The notes: generated by a model from the letters alone, not told the origin. DNA of 64,000 nt from Kwoniella bestiolae CBS 10118 (GCF_000512585.2 NC_089246.1:62001-126000), one strand, 5' to 3'; counted from the stretch's first letter, positions 35,950-48,500 are shown. Translations and numbers: made by a program.

Positions 35950-37782
35950 TCAATACCTCTTAATTATTTCGCCGTGAGTATCATAAACACCCCTAGCTTC
36001 GTAATCGTCCAAAACGGCTTGTCGGCCTTTCTTCACTTCTCTATCTGCTGTCCATCGCCAGATGGGGAAGCCGTACTATTCGATATACCAGTCTCAGCTA
36101 AGCTAATGTTCCAAATACATCACCACGACCCGACAGCCTGACTCGATTATTGGGATCCTTCCAAAAAGAAAGAGAACGAGGAATGTGGATGAGACGACAA
36201 CTTACAGAGCTGACGATAAGGTAGAACAGATCCGTAAAGAACCCATTACCTGGTACACCTCCATCCGAACGTAATCTCGCGAAGTCACATACGATATTAT
36301 CGGTAATCGAGTATTGACCATTTCTGAGGCCTTTGAGATAGGTAACAAGCGTTACATTCAGCTTTAATATTAGTTTTGGGCATCAGAGAAGGGGACTTGG
36401 GAAATCGTGACTTAGACTCACCCTTTTCTAGGGCTTTGGCAGAAACGGCAGGCTGGATGAGCGTATCGTTCTCCTCTATCTTGAAAGTGATGGCTGGTTT
36501 TTCGGCATTCTCAGCATCATGCCCCGGACCAGCTATACCGCAAGGCATGAAAATGTGGATTTTGATGTTGTGCAAGAGCATTTCAGATCGAAGGGAGTCG
36601 GAGAGACCTGTCAGGATTTCAATGGCAAGTCAGCGACGTGCTTGGACAGCACGTGGGCATGAATGGGGCGGACTAATAGGGGTATGGAGTTGTATAGCAG
36701 ATATTCTAGGATTTTAGCCCGCTGGAAGCGCGTGGAGACGAGTACTTACCTCTCAAAGCGTATTTGCCAGGAGAGTAGTTGGTGTATCCAGCAAAAGACG
36801 CGTAACCCAGGAAAGAAGACACAAACACAATTCTACCCGTCCTACGTTGACGGATCATGGTCTTGACCGCGGCCTGCAGTAGGTAGACGGTATTCAGCCC
36901 ATAACTCAGGTAATAACAGTATCGCGTATCAAGGTAGTCAAGATGGATTATGACTGGAGAGTAGGAAACCCATAAGGGAGAGATGGATTACTCACCTGCG
37001 CAGTATACGCAGAGACCCAGTATACACCGTCGAAGCCCTATAAATCGTATTCGTCCTTATCAGCGGCGATCTCTCTGATCTTTAATAGCAGTACAAGAGC
37101 TCGGTAGACGGGAGTTACAAGACGAGTAAGATTGGTACGTACGCCCTTGAAATCCTCCAGACTACTGTCCATCATATATTTTGGTCTTGAGAAACCAGCG
37201 CACAAGAACAGGTAATCTGGGCATTTCCCATCAAACGGTTCGGAAGCTTTGATAAGAGTTTCTTGGGATGATATGGCATCGGTTAGGTCGGCGGAGATGA
37301 ATTGGATGATTTGGTGAGGTTGTGCGAGGGCCTGGGTAGTTGAAAGAGGGTTGGTTAGTATGATTGTTCGCATGGGCTTGAAAGTATACCAGCGAGAAGG
37401 ACAGAGAAACGATTATCGATACAAGATCAGTCCACTCACCTTCAGATCCGCCAGTGTCTTCTCCCCCTTGACCACATCCCTAGCTACCACCGTGACGTGT
37501 GCACCTTGCTTGACCAGACTTTCAGCTAGAGCTTTACCCAGACCTTGAGTTCCACCTGAGACGTAGCAGTGCTATGTAGATGTACGATATATCAGCCCGT
37601 TGTGACCCATGGGACTGCTGAGCTGTCGCACTGACCTTTCCTTTTGGTTGATAGTCTGATTTAGTGAACCAACCCATCTCGGATACGATGCAACCCAATA
37701 GAACAGCTAAGATTGAATGAATGAGTGATGAATGAGCGTGGTATATATCTTGTAGTGAAGATACAAGTTGAGGTGATGGCAT
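35950..37782 (-). CDS. TSC10: 3-ketodihydrosphingosine reductase
   Basis: Start at 37782 (MPSPQLVSSL) with an N-terminal hydrophobic anchor (LIHSILAVLLGCIVSEMGW). The spliced frame then shows CYVSGGTQGLGKALAE, the Rossmann motif of the Tsc10/FVT1 family, VTVVARD, DYLFLCAGFSRP (the NAG-equivalent strand), RIVFVSSFLGY and YTNYSPGKYALRGLSDSLRSE with the YxxxK pair. Later SDR features such as IHIFMPCGIAGPG and the C-terminal TDLFYLIVSS hydrophobic segment match ER-membrane ketosphinganine reductases. The enzyme reduces 3-ketosphinganine to sphinganine with NADPH, the second step of sphingolipid synthesis at the ER. The stop is TGA at 35950-35952, after HGEIIKRY. About eight exons. It is divergent from TRM9 over about 350 bp. 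Confidence 0.88.
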
Positions 37783-38128
37783 GATATGTATCAGAGATAA
37801 GGAGAGACAGAGAAAGATAGAAGATGTTATATATGAATGTTTATACTATTGTTTTTATATATATATACAGTCAATGTCATCCTCGTTCATCTCGGCGATA
37901 CCCAAACCACGCCGAGCACCGTGCGTCGTTCACCGAGATACAAAGGAGAGGGTCAGTGCGTGTAAGTGTTTTAACTCCGTCGGAAGCAAATGCTTACTTC
38001 TTACCGCCGAAAAGTTGAGATGACATTGGGATCATCACCCTCTTCACTCTTCTCCGTTCTCTCTCTCCATTCTCTTCTGTCATCTCTTTACCTTGCATAT
38101 CTGATCAATCCAACCCGACGGAGACACA
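37783..38128. promoter_or_regulatory. Short divergent promoter between TSC10 and TRM9
   Basis: 346 bp separate the two starts. A long TA run (ttttatatatatatacag, 37853-37870) lies near the middle and could serve either direction. The open frames between 37824 and 38023 on the plus strand are not needed for either gene. Confidence 0.45.
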
Positions 38129-39709
38129 ATGAACAGTGCGTGACCTTGTCATCCCATCCCATCGCCCCGTGCATTGTACTAACACCCCACCTCCTTCTAG
38201 GTCCAGAGCCAACACCGACCACCTCCCAGCCTGCACCTGAAGCAGGTCCTTCCACTCCGACTTCATCCACCAAACCTCCCAAAGTGAAAACAAAGAAAGT
38301 GAAAATACCAAAACCACAACCACCCAAACCCGAGCCCAAACCGAAACCAAAACCAGTACCTGTCGGACCGTTTGACAAACCCGATGAAGAGGAGGAGAAG
38401 AATGTTCATGAGGTGTACGAGGCTATTGCTGGGCACTTCTCGCAGACCAGGCATAAGGTGGGTTCAGAGTATATGATTAACTTGGCAATACATAAACTTC
38501 ATTTCTAACCATTGTCAAAGCGATGATAAAATAGCTGATGATATCCATGTAATCTTACTAGCCATGGCCATTCATTCAGAGATTCTTACATTCCCTCCCA
38601 CCCAATTCGATCGGACTAGACTCAGGAGCAGGGAATGGCAAATACCTACCTTCGTCTCGAGATGCAGGACTAGAGATGATAGCGCTAGATAGGAGTTCGG
38701 GTTTATTGGAGATTGCAAGGAACGAGAATGGGGGTGAATGTGTGAGGGCCGATCTGGGATTTAACGGATGGAGGAGGGGTGTTTTTGTGGGTGGTCTGCT
38801 CTTCGTGCCTCAACTGAGACCATCGCTCTGATGTGAGATGAATTTCAGCTGATCAATTGATCGATGTGCTTTTATAGGACTTTGCTATTTCCATAGCTGC
38901 TATACATCACTTGTCGACTCCTGAAAGAAGACGCCACGCAGTCAAGGTGAGTCTGATCTACCCTCGCGTGATTCACATGCACACCTTGTCCAGATGACAT
39001 TGTCATGAGGATACCGTACTGATCCGCTCAATGCTCTCCGTACTAATCGCAGTCACTTATACGCCCACTCAAACACAACTTCCACCCCACATACTCAAAA
39101 TTCATGATCTACGTCTGGGCCTACGAGCAAGGAACAATGTCCAAACGAAAGATGGGTACCTTGACCAACTCTTCGCCTGGGTCTACTCCTGCCCCAGAGA
39201 CTACTCATCCCGCCTCACAACCACAACCTATCAACGCTGATCAGGCTCAAGCACCAGAGCAGGATAAGGGGGACAACGATGGGCAGTCAGGCGAAAGTGG
39301 TGTCAAAGAGATAGAAGAGAAGATACAGGATCTGCTCGTTCCTTGGGTATATTCCAAACCCCCTCCTGCACCTGGACCTGCTCCCAAACCTGTGGACACC
39401 TCCTACGATCAGACTCAGACGAAGAGTACTGCTGAAGGTGAAGGGCAAGAAGCTAAACCCGAACCTAAAGTCTACCACCGATATTACCATCTCTTTCTTC
39501 AAGGCGAATTACGTCAGCTGGTGATTGATTCTGCTCTTGAGGATGATTACGTGGTTCTGGAAGATGGGACGAGTGATGAGGATTTACAGGCGCAGTTGAT
39601 CCAGAGTCGTAAAGACGAAGAGAGAGGCAAGACGAAATGGTTGAGAGTCAGAGGTGTGGGCTGGGAGGCTGATAATTGGTGGATTGAGGGGGAGGTGGGC
39701 GGGCTGTAG
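38129..39709 (+). CDS. TRM9: tRNA (carboxymethyluridine-34-5-O) methyltransferase, Trm9
   Basis: The start is a 7-nt coding exon (atgaaca, 38129-38135) spliced to the exon after the CTAG just before the gtccagagcc segment, giving MNSPEPTPTT; this restores the frame. A Pro/Lys-rich lead follows, then KNVHEVYEAIAGHFSQTRHK, PWPFIQRFL, GLDSGAGNGKYL (SAM-binding motif I), MIALDRSSGLL, CVRADLGF, FDFAISIAAIHHLSTPERR and MIYVWAYEQ, all Trm9/ABH8 hallmarks. The C-terminal half has VPWVYS and YHRYYHLFLQGEL, also typical, with a low-complexity insertion of about 90 residues between MIYVWAYEQ and the VPWV block and a second one after it. The enzyme completes the mcm5U modification at the wobble position of certain tRNAs in the cytosol. 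Confidence 0.87.
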
Positions 39710-39884
39710 GCTTAGGTGGAGATAGATATATAACAGACTCGTCATACAATGCAGTTATGACGATTGAGATTGAACAATCCAAGATGCAGCAGTTTCATGA
39801 TATCAAAATGTCATTTGATGGTGGTAATGCTATATGATGCGATGCAATGCAATGTGATACAGACTGAGCAAGTTGATATATCGA

Positions 39885-41670
39885 CTAATCTCCATCCTTC
39901 AACAACGCCTCTTTCTGCTCCCTCATCCACTCCCTGACCATATCCACACCTTTCCCATCTCCCAGGCTCTTCATCGATCGAATCATGTTCTTCCCGAATG
40001 GTCGAACGATCTCTTGGTACTCTTTCTGATTCTGGTCATCCAACTTCTTTGAAGTACCAGTCCCAGCCAGACTGATTGCGGTATCATCCACTTCCGTCTG
40101 ACGATGTCCTATACCTTCCAATTTCAAGCTTCTATCCTCAGAAGTTGTTCCCATTTCCCCACCAACAGTCATAGCCCTAGTAGAAACGATGATCCTGCTC
40201 AATACTCCAAATAACCCTCTCAATTCCTTTACACCCAATCTACCCTTCTCGCTATGCTGTTTCCTTACAACTCGGATAATCCCCTCTCTATCTTTGTATT
40301 CCCTCATCTCCTCGTCCCTTCTAGAGTGAGGATGAGGATGAGTGACGCATCTAAGCCAACACCCTATGATCAGATTCCCAGTCTTGCGATCAGGTATGAA
40401 CCCCCTGTGTTTCTCCATTTTCTCGATACTGCTTAGCAGTTTTCTAAGTTGGTTGAGATTACTAGAGGGATGAGGCCAATCGTTCATTATGGGTGATGAA
40501 GGTGATGCAGAATATTGGGATGATGATAGGGATGATTTCTTCAGTTGGAATTCTAAATGAGCGTTATAGTATTCAGTGAGGGTTCGTTGTTTGGTGATGT
40601 TGGCGTTGGGATTGGAAGGTGGGATCAAAGGGATCTGCCAGTGATTCGGTGGTAATCTACCTTCAAACTTGGACTTGGGATCAGAGAACAACCTGATTTT
40701 CTTCTCAGGCGAAGATGAGCTTGAGCTTGAGCTTGATTGATCTAGACTATTTTCCCAGCCTCTCCGTAGCCTCCTGGCCAGTGTACCTGCTCCCTTGGAT
40801 TCTAGATGATCTGCTATGCTTAGTAGTAAGGGGGTGTTGGTGGCGTACTCTGGGGTTGAGAGGGCGTGGAAGACTGCCAAGCGGAAGAGACGAGCTGAGA
40901 GAAGACGATAAATTATGGGTGGAAAGGTAGGGTCGGAATGTATGGAGGAGGTAGATGAGGATAGTGGCTTTGTTGTTGATATCTGGGAGGAAGCGAGTTC
41001 TGTTGATGTCGAAGAAGGCGTCGGTGAGACAAAGGTATTTGCAGATGAGTCTAGCTCAGTTAAATTGAGTGAAGAGGTATCTTTCGCTTGTTGATGAGAT
41101 GTTACTGAAGCATTGTCAGATGAGTCTGCATAGAAATCAAATACTAGTTAGCTGCTGATGACTATACTGATGATGCTCTCTCTATTGCTACTCACTCTCT
41201 TGCAATTCCTGCTTTCCCTTCCGATTGATATCTCCCTGTTCCTTATCCTCCCTTCCCTCAGACCGGTACGACTGTAAGATCTTCTCAAGAGCTGTGACGT
41301 TAGTCCTTGAGTGACCTGACAAGCGCTGGTCTGACTTCCCACTCTCATCCCTGAATCCAAGATACTCTCGAGTCCGTCTTTGAGATATCGTCTGCCTGTC
41401 GATATTCGGCGGATCGTGTCCTCTGACTTGTTGGAGGGATGAGATGGACTTGCGTGGGTTGCGTGTGTCAAGAGGTTGACGTAGGTATTGTAAGCTTGGG
41501 CTGGATGAGCTACTCCTAAATGATTCCGATGTGAGCTTGACCGCTGCCGCTGTGGTCGTTGTATACTGACATTGTCGTATGCTTGAGGAGGAAGTGGAAG
41601 TGGAGGTCGAGTAGTAGGGGAGGAATATGGACCTAAATACATAGGATCTGACGGTTGATGGACACTGCAT
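39885..41670 (-). CDS. Probable mitochondrial protein of unknown function
   Basis: I do not recognise a named family. The start chosen at 41670 (MQCPSTVRSYVFRS) gives an Arg/Ser/Tyr-rich, acid-free lead with SIFLPYYSTSTS, a classic mitochondrial presequence. Exon 1 runs to about 41200 (..GKQELQE) and an intron ending at about 41131 joins it to a long exon open to the TAG at 39885-39887. The second exon begins Ser/Thr-rich, then has PPIIYRLLSARLFRLAVFHAL and LLLSIADHLESKGAGTLARRL, helical repeats that could be pentatricopeptide-like, and ends REWMREQKEALLKDGD. About 570 residues. The gene is divergent from the ribosomal P0 gene. A role in mitochondrial RNA handling would be a guess. Confidence 0.6.
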
Positions 41671-42126
41671 CCCATCCCGAGGGTATATGGCTCTTGATTT
41701 GATGAGCTGAGGGAGGGGATGGGAGTAGAATATGGTCTGTATGTGGTGGATATGTTGAAGATAATCAAAATAAGAGGACAATTCAAGCAAATGTCAATGG
41801 TCAAAGCAAGAAAGACAAACGCCATGTGGCTGATGAGAATAGAGTGCCACACCAGTGTTATCACCTTGATCTCATGGTATAACTCCGCATAACTCCGCTT
41901 TTCAACATTTCCAGCGAAATTCCAGTTTGCTATGCTGCTCACCACCATACCATCGTTCATCATCATCGTCTTTTTATCATTCTGCATATCCTCCTCTTCT
42001 CCTCTCCACATCACACCAGATTAGTCTTTAAACATCCTTCTGACTCCACGACGAGATCAATTGGCAGGCTAGTCACATACGCTCCACCAACACCACCAAA
42101 AAAAAACAAATAGATAATTAGTCAAA
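41671..42126. promoter_or_regulatory. Divergent promoter between mitochondrial protein gene and RPP0
   Basis: 456-bp region; the part next to RPP0 is rich in C/A runs with an A-rich leader (accaaaaaaaaacaaat) directly before the ATG, as common for highly expressed fungal genes. No TATA box stands out. Confidence 0.4.
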
Positions 42127-43547
42127 ATGGGTGCTACTCGAGCCAACAAGGAAATCTACTTTGAGAAGTTGAGAGCTCTTATTGAGCAATACCGTGAGTT
42201 GTTTGTTTGGTAGATGGTGAATCAATCTATAGGACTATGGAGAGAGGGAAGAGATTTTAGATCGCGTGGAAGGAGATCAGCCAGTTTAGATGGATAATGG
42301 GACATGCCCTGTATCATGTCGGTCAAAGGGGATGCTATAGGAAGGAGAATGTCGGATTGACTCGCCAACAAATGCTGATAATTCCCACCCCACCCAGCCT
42401 CAATCTTCGTCGTCAACATCGACAATGTCTCTTCCCAACAACTCCACATGATCCGACAATCTCTCCGAGGTCGAGCCGTCGTCTTGATGGGTAAGAACAC
42501 CATGGTTCGACGAGCCATCCGAGGTCTCCTCGCCGAGTTCCCTCAATTCGAGAAGCTCGTCCCTTACATCAAGGGTAACATCGGTTTCGTCTTCACCGGT
42601 GAGGACCTCAAGGAGATCCGAGAGATCATCTTGGCCAACAAGGTTGCCGCCCCCGCCAGAGCCGGTGCCATCGCCCCCAACGACGTCTACGTACCCGCCG
42701 GTAACACCGGTATGGAACCTGGAAAGACCTCTTTCTTCCAAGCTCTCGGTATCCCCACCAAGATTGCCAGAGGTACCATTGAAATTGTCAATGACGTCCA
42801 GGTCGTAGCTGCCGGTACCAAGGTTGGATCTTCCGAAACCGCTCTGTTGAACATGTTGAACATCTCTCCCTTCACCTACGGTCTCACCGTCGTTCAAGTC
42901 TACGACAACGGTGCCGTCTTCGCTTCCTCCGTCTTGGACATTGAAGAGAAGACCCTCATCGACGGTTTCGTGTCTGGTATCAAGACCATCGCTGCCATCT
43001 CTCTCGCTACCAACTACCCCACCATCGCTTCCGTCATGCACTCGTTGGTCAACTCTTACAAGAACATCCTCAACGTCTCGCTCGCTACCGACTACGAGTT
43101 CGAGGGTTCTGCCAAGGTGCGTTTGGCATCCTCTTCTATCCCATTTTTTCCACTTCACGACCATGTTTCGTTTCTCCTCGTTTGCTTAACACGATGTAAC
43201 AATTTTCTCAATCCACTGGAGATTTCCTAGATCTGATCATCCCCATCTGGCTTCATCGCGGATCGGAATGATCAGATCGAAGACGGACCAAACATTATCG
43301 CTTTACCTTCTGAATTATCCATTCTACTATTCCTGTTTTACTACTTGGTATGATTAGGAATATTGCTGATCATTTGCATCAAACAAAACAGATCAAGGAA
43401 TACCTTGCCAACCCCGAGGCCTTCGCTGCTGCCGCCCCCGCCGCTGCCTCTACCGAGTCCGCTGCTGCTGAAGCTGCCCCTGCCGCCGCCAAGGAGGAGG
43501 AGAAGGAGGAGTCTGATGACGACATGGGTTTCGGTCTTTTCGACTAA
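42127..43547 (+). CDS. RPP0: 60S acidic ribosomal protein P0
   Basis: Three exons (42127-42193, 42398-43116, 43392-43547) give 313 residues, the usual length. MGATRANKEIYFEKLRALIE, then HMIRQSLRGRAVVLMGKNT, the rRNA-binding core with GNIGFVFTGEDL, and VQVYDNGAVF are near-identical to fungal P0. The C-terminus is an Ala-rich hinge followed by KEEESDDDMGFGLFD-type acidic tail that recruits elongation factors and P1/P2. P0 forms the base of the ribosomal stalk. Codon use is strongly biased to C-ending codons, as expected for a highly expressed gene; the same bias produces a 254-codon shadow frame on the other strand. The introns (204 and 275 nt) are much longer than the 50-60 nt normal in this window, and the second contains a strong hairpin. 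Confidence 0.97.
43230..43278 (+). other. Hairpin in RPP0 intron 2
   Basis: gatctgatcat (43230-43240) pairs perfectly with atgatcagatc (43268-43278), an 11-bp stem with a 27-nt loop; one mismatch inward, two further C-G pairs extend it. It lies in an intron about five times longer than usual here. It could be part of an intronic small RNA, a splicing or autoregulatory structure, or a chance palindrome. Confidence 0.55.
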
Positions 43548-43951
43548 GCTTATCCCTCTAAAGGATATGTCTGGTTTGAAAATGGCTCGACCTCAATTTG
43601 ATTTGTAGATTTCTTTATGTGGATTTGAGCTGTTCTGCATGGTGGATAGTCCTTTGTCGGATGATTCTGCTAGTGTGTATGCTTGGGTCTGATGTGGAAG
43701 GATGCATCTCATACTTGACTATAACGTGCGGGGCTTTGTGATGGTGTCCGTCCATCCATTCGTTTCTCTCAACCTCATTGGAAGTACTGACACTGCTCGT
43801 AAGGTATCACAGAGTAGACTTGTAGATTTCAATCACCGTGATTCGTCGGTTTCTACTTGCTAACAAGGGTTCTACCACAACTACTGGTCCTCAAATCACT
43901 CTCCTTGCTAGATTCCATCGCTTCATTGACTACTCACCCACCCATGACTCA
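43548..43951. other. Convergent intergenic region
   Basis: Holds the RPP0 3' UTR and the end of the minus-strand SUR7-family gene; nothing further recognised. Confidence 0.3.
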
Positions 43952-45132
43952 TCAAACATTATAAGCCTGAGCAGGATGCGCTCTATACATATAATGTCCC
44001 TGATAAGCCGGCCCCCCAATCGCAGCCCTGCAAAGATTCATGAAGGTGTCAACCACTACTATCTCACTGAATTCATGAATGCTAATTATTCTGGTTCGTC
44101 CGACTCACCCCAGAAAAGCACTGATGGCTCCTATCAACCCCAACCACAGTGCCGCCCCATACGTTGCTCTGATCCCCTGATCGTCATATCGTTTTCGAGC
44201 AGTTACGAACAACGCCAATGCGAATGATTCGGCTAGGATCGCCATGAATGATCCGAGGAGCTGGCACCGAAGATATAGAAAGATGGGTCAGCGAAATGGT
44301 CTCTTGTTAACATTGAATGGGTGCTCGAGTGGGTTCATACCACTTCTTGCGGTGGAACAGTATAGGGAGTCAGGATGAGTACGAAGTATCACTCACAGCT
44401 GCTGTCCTGAAGTAGACGGGATTCCACATGAATTTACCTACTCTCAACAAGCTCAGGATCAAAGTGATCCAGGCTAGTAGCATGAATAGAGCGGCTATAT
44501 CGATACCAGAACAAAAATATGATGAATCCATTGTCAGCTTGTCATTCCAAAGAGTACTGTAAATTATGATCCGAATGATCGACTAACTCAAAACCATCCT
44601 GTCAAGTGTCAGATGAAAAGAGAACATCGACTCACCCAATCCAAATAAAATCATACTCCCAGTCAACCACCTGATTATCTCCCCTCCGTCCTGCTCATAC
44701 CCCAGCTGAGGTCCCACGCAGTCCAGCAGACTACAATACCCAAACGCTCCAAATTTGAGCTGGGGGGTGGGGGACGTGAGGAAATAGATGGATTTGATAT
44801 ATGGCGTAGAAAATGTTACGAGTGTTCTACGAGGTGCGATAGCGTCAGCATGAGAAATTGAAGTAATCTGGTCGTTGATGCTTTCTGATATACAGCAGAG
44901 TATGATATGAGTGCATGAAGAGATACGCTTGACTCGATCCGAGTTACAGTTTCCCCTTTTAGCTGTACCACCGTCGTCTCATTCAATGGGGTAGTTTTGA
45001 GGACTCCCGCAGGCCACAGCTAGCACAGCAACACAACGACCCGCCATGCACTCACAACATCACCCAGCTTATCAAGCTCAACACCAATCCTATCAATATA
45101 TGTCCTTCGAGACAATCTCGCCATCTGAACAT
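43952..45132 (-). CDS. SUR7/PalI (Rim9)-family four-TM membrane protein
   Basis: Starts at 45132 with MFRWRDCLEGHILIG. The first exon encodes LIGLVLSLISWVML and its GTGAGTGC donor splices to an acceptor at about 44830, giving TM1 ..SWVMLTLVTFSTPYIKSIYFL, the hallmark of this family. The extracellular loop has LKFGAFGYCSLLDC and LGYEQDGG, matching the conserved Gly-Tyr-Cys region. TM2 to TM4 follow as GSMILFGLAALFMLLAWIT, RTAALLGSFMAILAESFALA and ATYGAALWLGLIGAISAFLG, with the C-terminus AHPAQAYNV and TGA at 43952-43954. About 240 residues. SUR7/PalI proteins sit in the plasma membrane, in eisosome domains or in pH-sensing complexes; which role applies here is not readable. Upstream neighbour on the same strand is acyl-CoA oxidase. 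Confidence 0.72.
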
Positions 45133-45597
45133 TTCTCGATGTCGTAACGGATTTGCCACCGGAGTTGTACTGTATCTGTTACAAGGTGAATAAGGTTTTC
45201 GTCGTTTTCAGAACCAGTACTGTAATTGATTCTGGACAGTCTATTCGATGCAGTCCAAAAGTCGATATAATATCTCGGAACCCAGTAAGTACAACATATC
45301 ATATGTGGTCTCCCAGAACATTAGCTTGACTCCCAGTTGAAGGTTGATTGATGGAAGAATACTACCACACAGACACAATACTACCCTTTTAGACCGATAC
45401 GCTCGGATGACATACAGGGACCAAGATGCGTGGAAGGTTGAACGATATCAATGTTTTGTTGAATGTTGAGTGATCGTGTCATTAACGCGGTATACATACG
45501 ATTCCATCTAAGGTAATCTAATTAAAAGCACAGCGGATCAAGATAAGAAAGAAAGATCAAAGAACGACGAAAACACAACACAGAAGTGTCACACTAG
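45133..45597. other. Intergenic spacer between acyl-CoA oxidase and SUR7-family gene
   Basis: Same-strand spacer with the acyl-CoA oxidase 3' UTR and the SUR7-family promoter. No clear TATA box or further coding exon was recognised. Confidence 0.35.
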
Positions 45598-48500
45598 CTA
45601 CTCCCCCTTCCTCTCCTCCTCAATCTCCTTCAACTCATCATCCAACCCCATCGCACTTCCCGGATCTTCCATATCTTCGTTTTGCCTCTCCAAGAGAGGC
45701 TTGATCAGTCGAGTGAAATATGGATGTTCCTTTGGTAGAGGGTTGGCAGCTTGGACTTGGGCGAAATACGATTCGTACACTGATCCATCCCATTTACCCA
45801 GTGGTGAATTGATGATATGGTCGGATAGAGCGAAGGAGTCGATCAACGGGACTGTACGATAGGGCGAAATCAGTCAGCCGTGGATAAGGTGTACTGAAGA
45901 TAGATAGTATGGTTGGTTGACTCACTAGCTACCCCTCGTACTTCCAGACACAATGCATCGACCGCTTCTTGTACCTTGTCGATCTGTTGTGCGTTGAAGT
46001 AGCCGTCTGTGCGAAGTCAATGTGAAGAAGTCAGCTTTCTTGCATTTTCGAGCCGTCACTCTATATACTACGAGACATCCACTCACACTTCAAGAAGTAC
46101 CCCTGCTGTTCCTCAATCTGCCACAACCCGTACAACTTCGCCACTGTCCTCAGAGTCCTACTCTCCTCATCATCCTTCATCTCCTCAACGGCTTCCTTGA
46201 ACAGTCTGAAAATATATCCAATAGTATGCACCTTCGCAGCGATGAATCGGGATTGGGAGCATTTCTCCATGGCCTCGTCCTTTGATTTACCAGATTTCAA
46301 CAAGGCGACATACTCCTCAGCTGCCTTCTTGATGACGTTGTATGCTACGCAGTTCCATGCTCTCTGGATATCGGACAATGAAAGTGAAGAATCGGATTTG
46401 GCGGATAGTAAGGACGAGTCGTTCAAGTAGGCTACTCCTGGTGCGAGCTTTTTGCCTTTGACAGCACCTGCAATATACTCTGTCAGCTGAAAGTCGGTTT
46501 TGAAGGCCGAGTGTCAGCTCACCTCCCCATGCACCGACGAGGGATCGACCAGCTTGAAGTGAAAGAATGGTGTTGTCGCCTTCCCATGTGCTGTCCACCG
46601 ATATTAGCTTTTGTTCGATGTTGAGAAGGTAGAAACTTACCATTGAACAGCAAAGTCGGCATACATCAAGGGGAAGTTCGAATATCTGCAAGCTCAATCA
46701 GTCAGTCAAGCCTTCGGAAATGTTATGTTCAAAGTACTCACGCAGAGTACCCATGTCCACCACATGACTGACGACACTTGTCAATAGTATCCAAACACGC
46801 CCAAGTGCAGAATGCCTGATAATTCATCAGCTCATCGTGATATGTCCAGTGGTCGTCATAGCTTACCTTCAGTCCAGCAGAAGTGGCGTGAGTCTCCTTC
46901 AATTTATCGAGAATGTCATTGAGGTTAGGCTTCAACAATGATCAGCTTGGCTGTCAACAGTCTCTGGGTGATATAGCAGCTGAACCTCACATCAGACGGT
47001 TCCATCGTATCCAATGCCTGAGTCATATCCTCGTACATTACTTGTAACCTAAGACCAGTAAATCCAATAGCAATTGCTTGAGCGACCAGAGGCTAACAAT
47101 GGTCCAAGAGTGAGCTTCTGATACATGGGCCGGACATTACATGCTAGCTCACCATCAATCTCCGTTGGTGAATTGGGTAATCCAACAGCTGAGTTTCTAA
47201 TTCGTTCTTTCCTGTTGCAAACTGTCGTCGAACAGCTGCATATCGTACAGCTACCGTGAGTGCCTATTTATAGTGGTATGTCAGCTCGTTCAGGTCAACA
47301 CGTAGTCACCGATCAGCTGCTCACCTTCTTTGCCGAATTTGAAGAATCAGTAACCATCGAAGTTCTTCCTCCAAGTAAAGCACCGTAGGTCAGTTGTGCG
47401 AGAGGCTAATGGTGACGTCAGCTAAGAACCACCAGAGATATCCACGAAACTTACCGGCTCAGTGACCACTCCGTCCCTTGAGACTTGAGTATGCTTCATC
47501 AACATGTGTGCCCTGGGTACTCTGACATAGGTGAACTGGATATAACCGTTATCTGAAGGACCATTCTGTCAGCTATCGAGATTGGACGTGGGACACAAGA
47601 TCTGTAGCTTACCTATACCATCTCGTCCCATCTTTTTACCAATATCACCAATAGTCACACCAGGCATCAACGTGAAAGTTCTGAAACAATCGACCTCTGT
47701 CAGCACTTGATATGGCAGAATATCAGATACAGTGAGCTCACTTGGTATCTCTCAACTGAGTAACAAAAGTCTTCACCCCGTGTCTCTTCCCATCAATGAT
47801 CATCTGAGCAAACACAGCCGCATGTGTGGCCGTACTGGCCGCACCTCCGATCCACCACTTCGTAGCTCCCAGATGAGGCGTGTGAATGACGAATTCATCA
47901 GACCCTCTATCGAATGTTGCGGTAGTTTCCAGTCCAGCAACATTTGATCCGTGCGCTAACTCGGTCATGGCAAAACAACCTATCACGCCGTTGAGGCCTA
48001 GAACACCACGATCGATCCAGTAGCCTAAGGTGATGATGATTAGTATGAGCCCAATCAAAGTAGACGATAGAAAAAAAAAGGGGGGGGGCACTACGAAGGA
48101 TATTCCATCGGTTCGGATGTGTATAATGGTGAGGTAGAGAGGATGTCAACGTAGCACGGACTCAATTGATTAGGCGTAGCTCCACTCCTCAGAGCCCCCA
48201 GGAAGAGCCCATAAGCCACACCAAACCTAGTCCAGAACGAGGGATCGGCTATACCAATGAGCTAAAAACGAGACTGTGTCAGCTTTTACTCTTCGCTATT
48301 GCTAAGGGAAGAACAAGTGAGCTGAGAAGGATGAGGGGAGGTAGATCGACCCACCTGCATTCTCAACTGGAACGTCTCCAGCGATTCATTCGTAACGAAA
48401 TAAACCATTGAAGCGAACTTTTCCATTGTCCTCTCTCGGAGCTCATCTTTCGATAGATCGTGGATATCTGATAGTTTGAATGCTGGGTGTCTTGCGATCT

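Noticed and set aside
42400..43164. 254-codon open frame on the minus strand inside RPP0
   Set aside because: It is the mirror of a highly biased coding exon on the plus strand; the Gly/Asp/Val-rich product has no family resemblance and the plus-strand P0 reading is unambiguous.
45042..45140. Alternative reading of the SUR7 first exon beginning MARLSRRTYIDRIG
   Set aside because: This frame would need a 36-nt intron and does not lead into the SUR7-family domain, whereas the chosen frame gives the expected first membrane helix.
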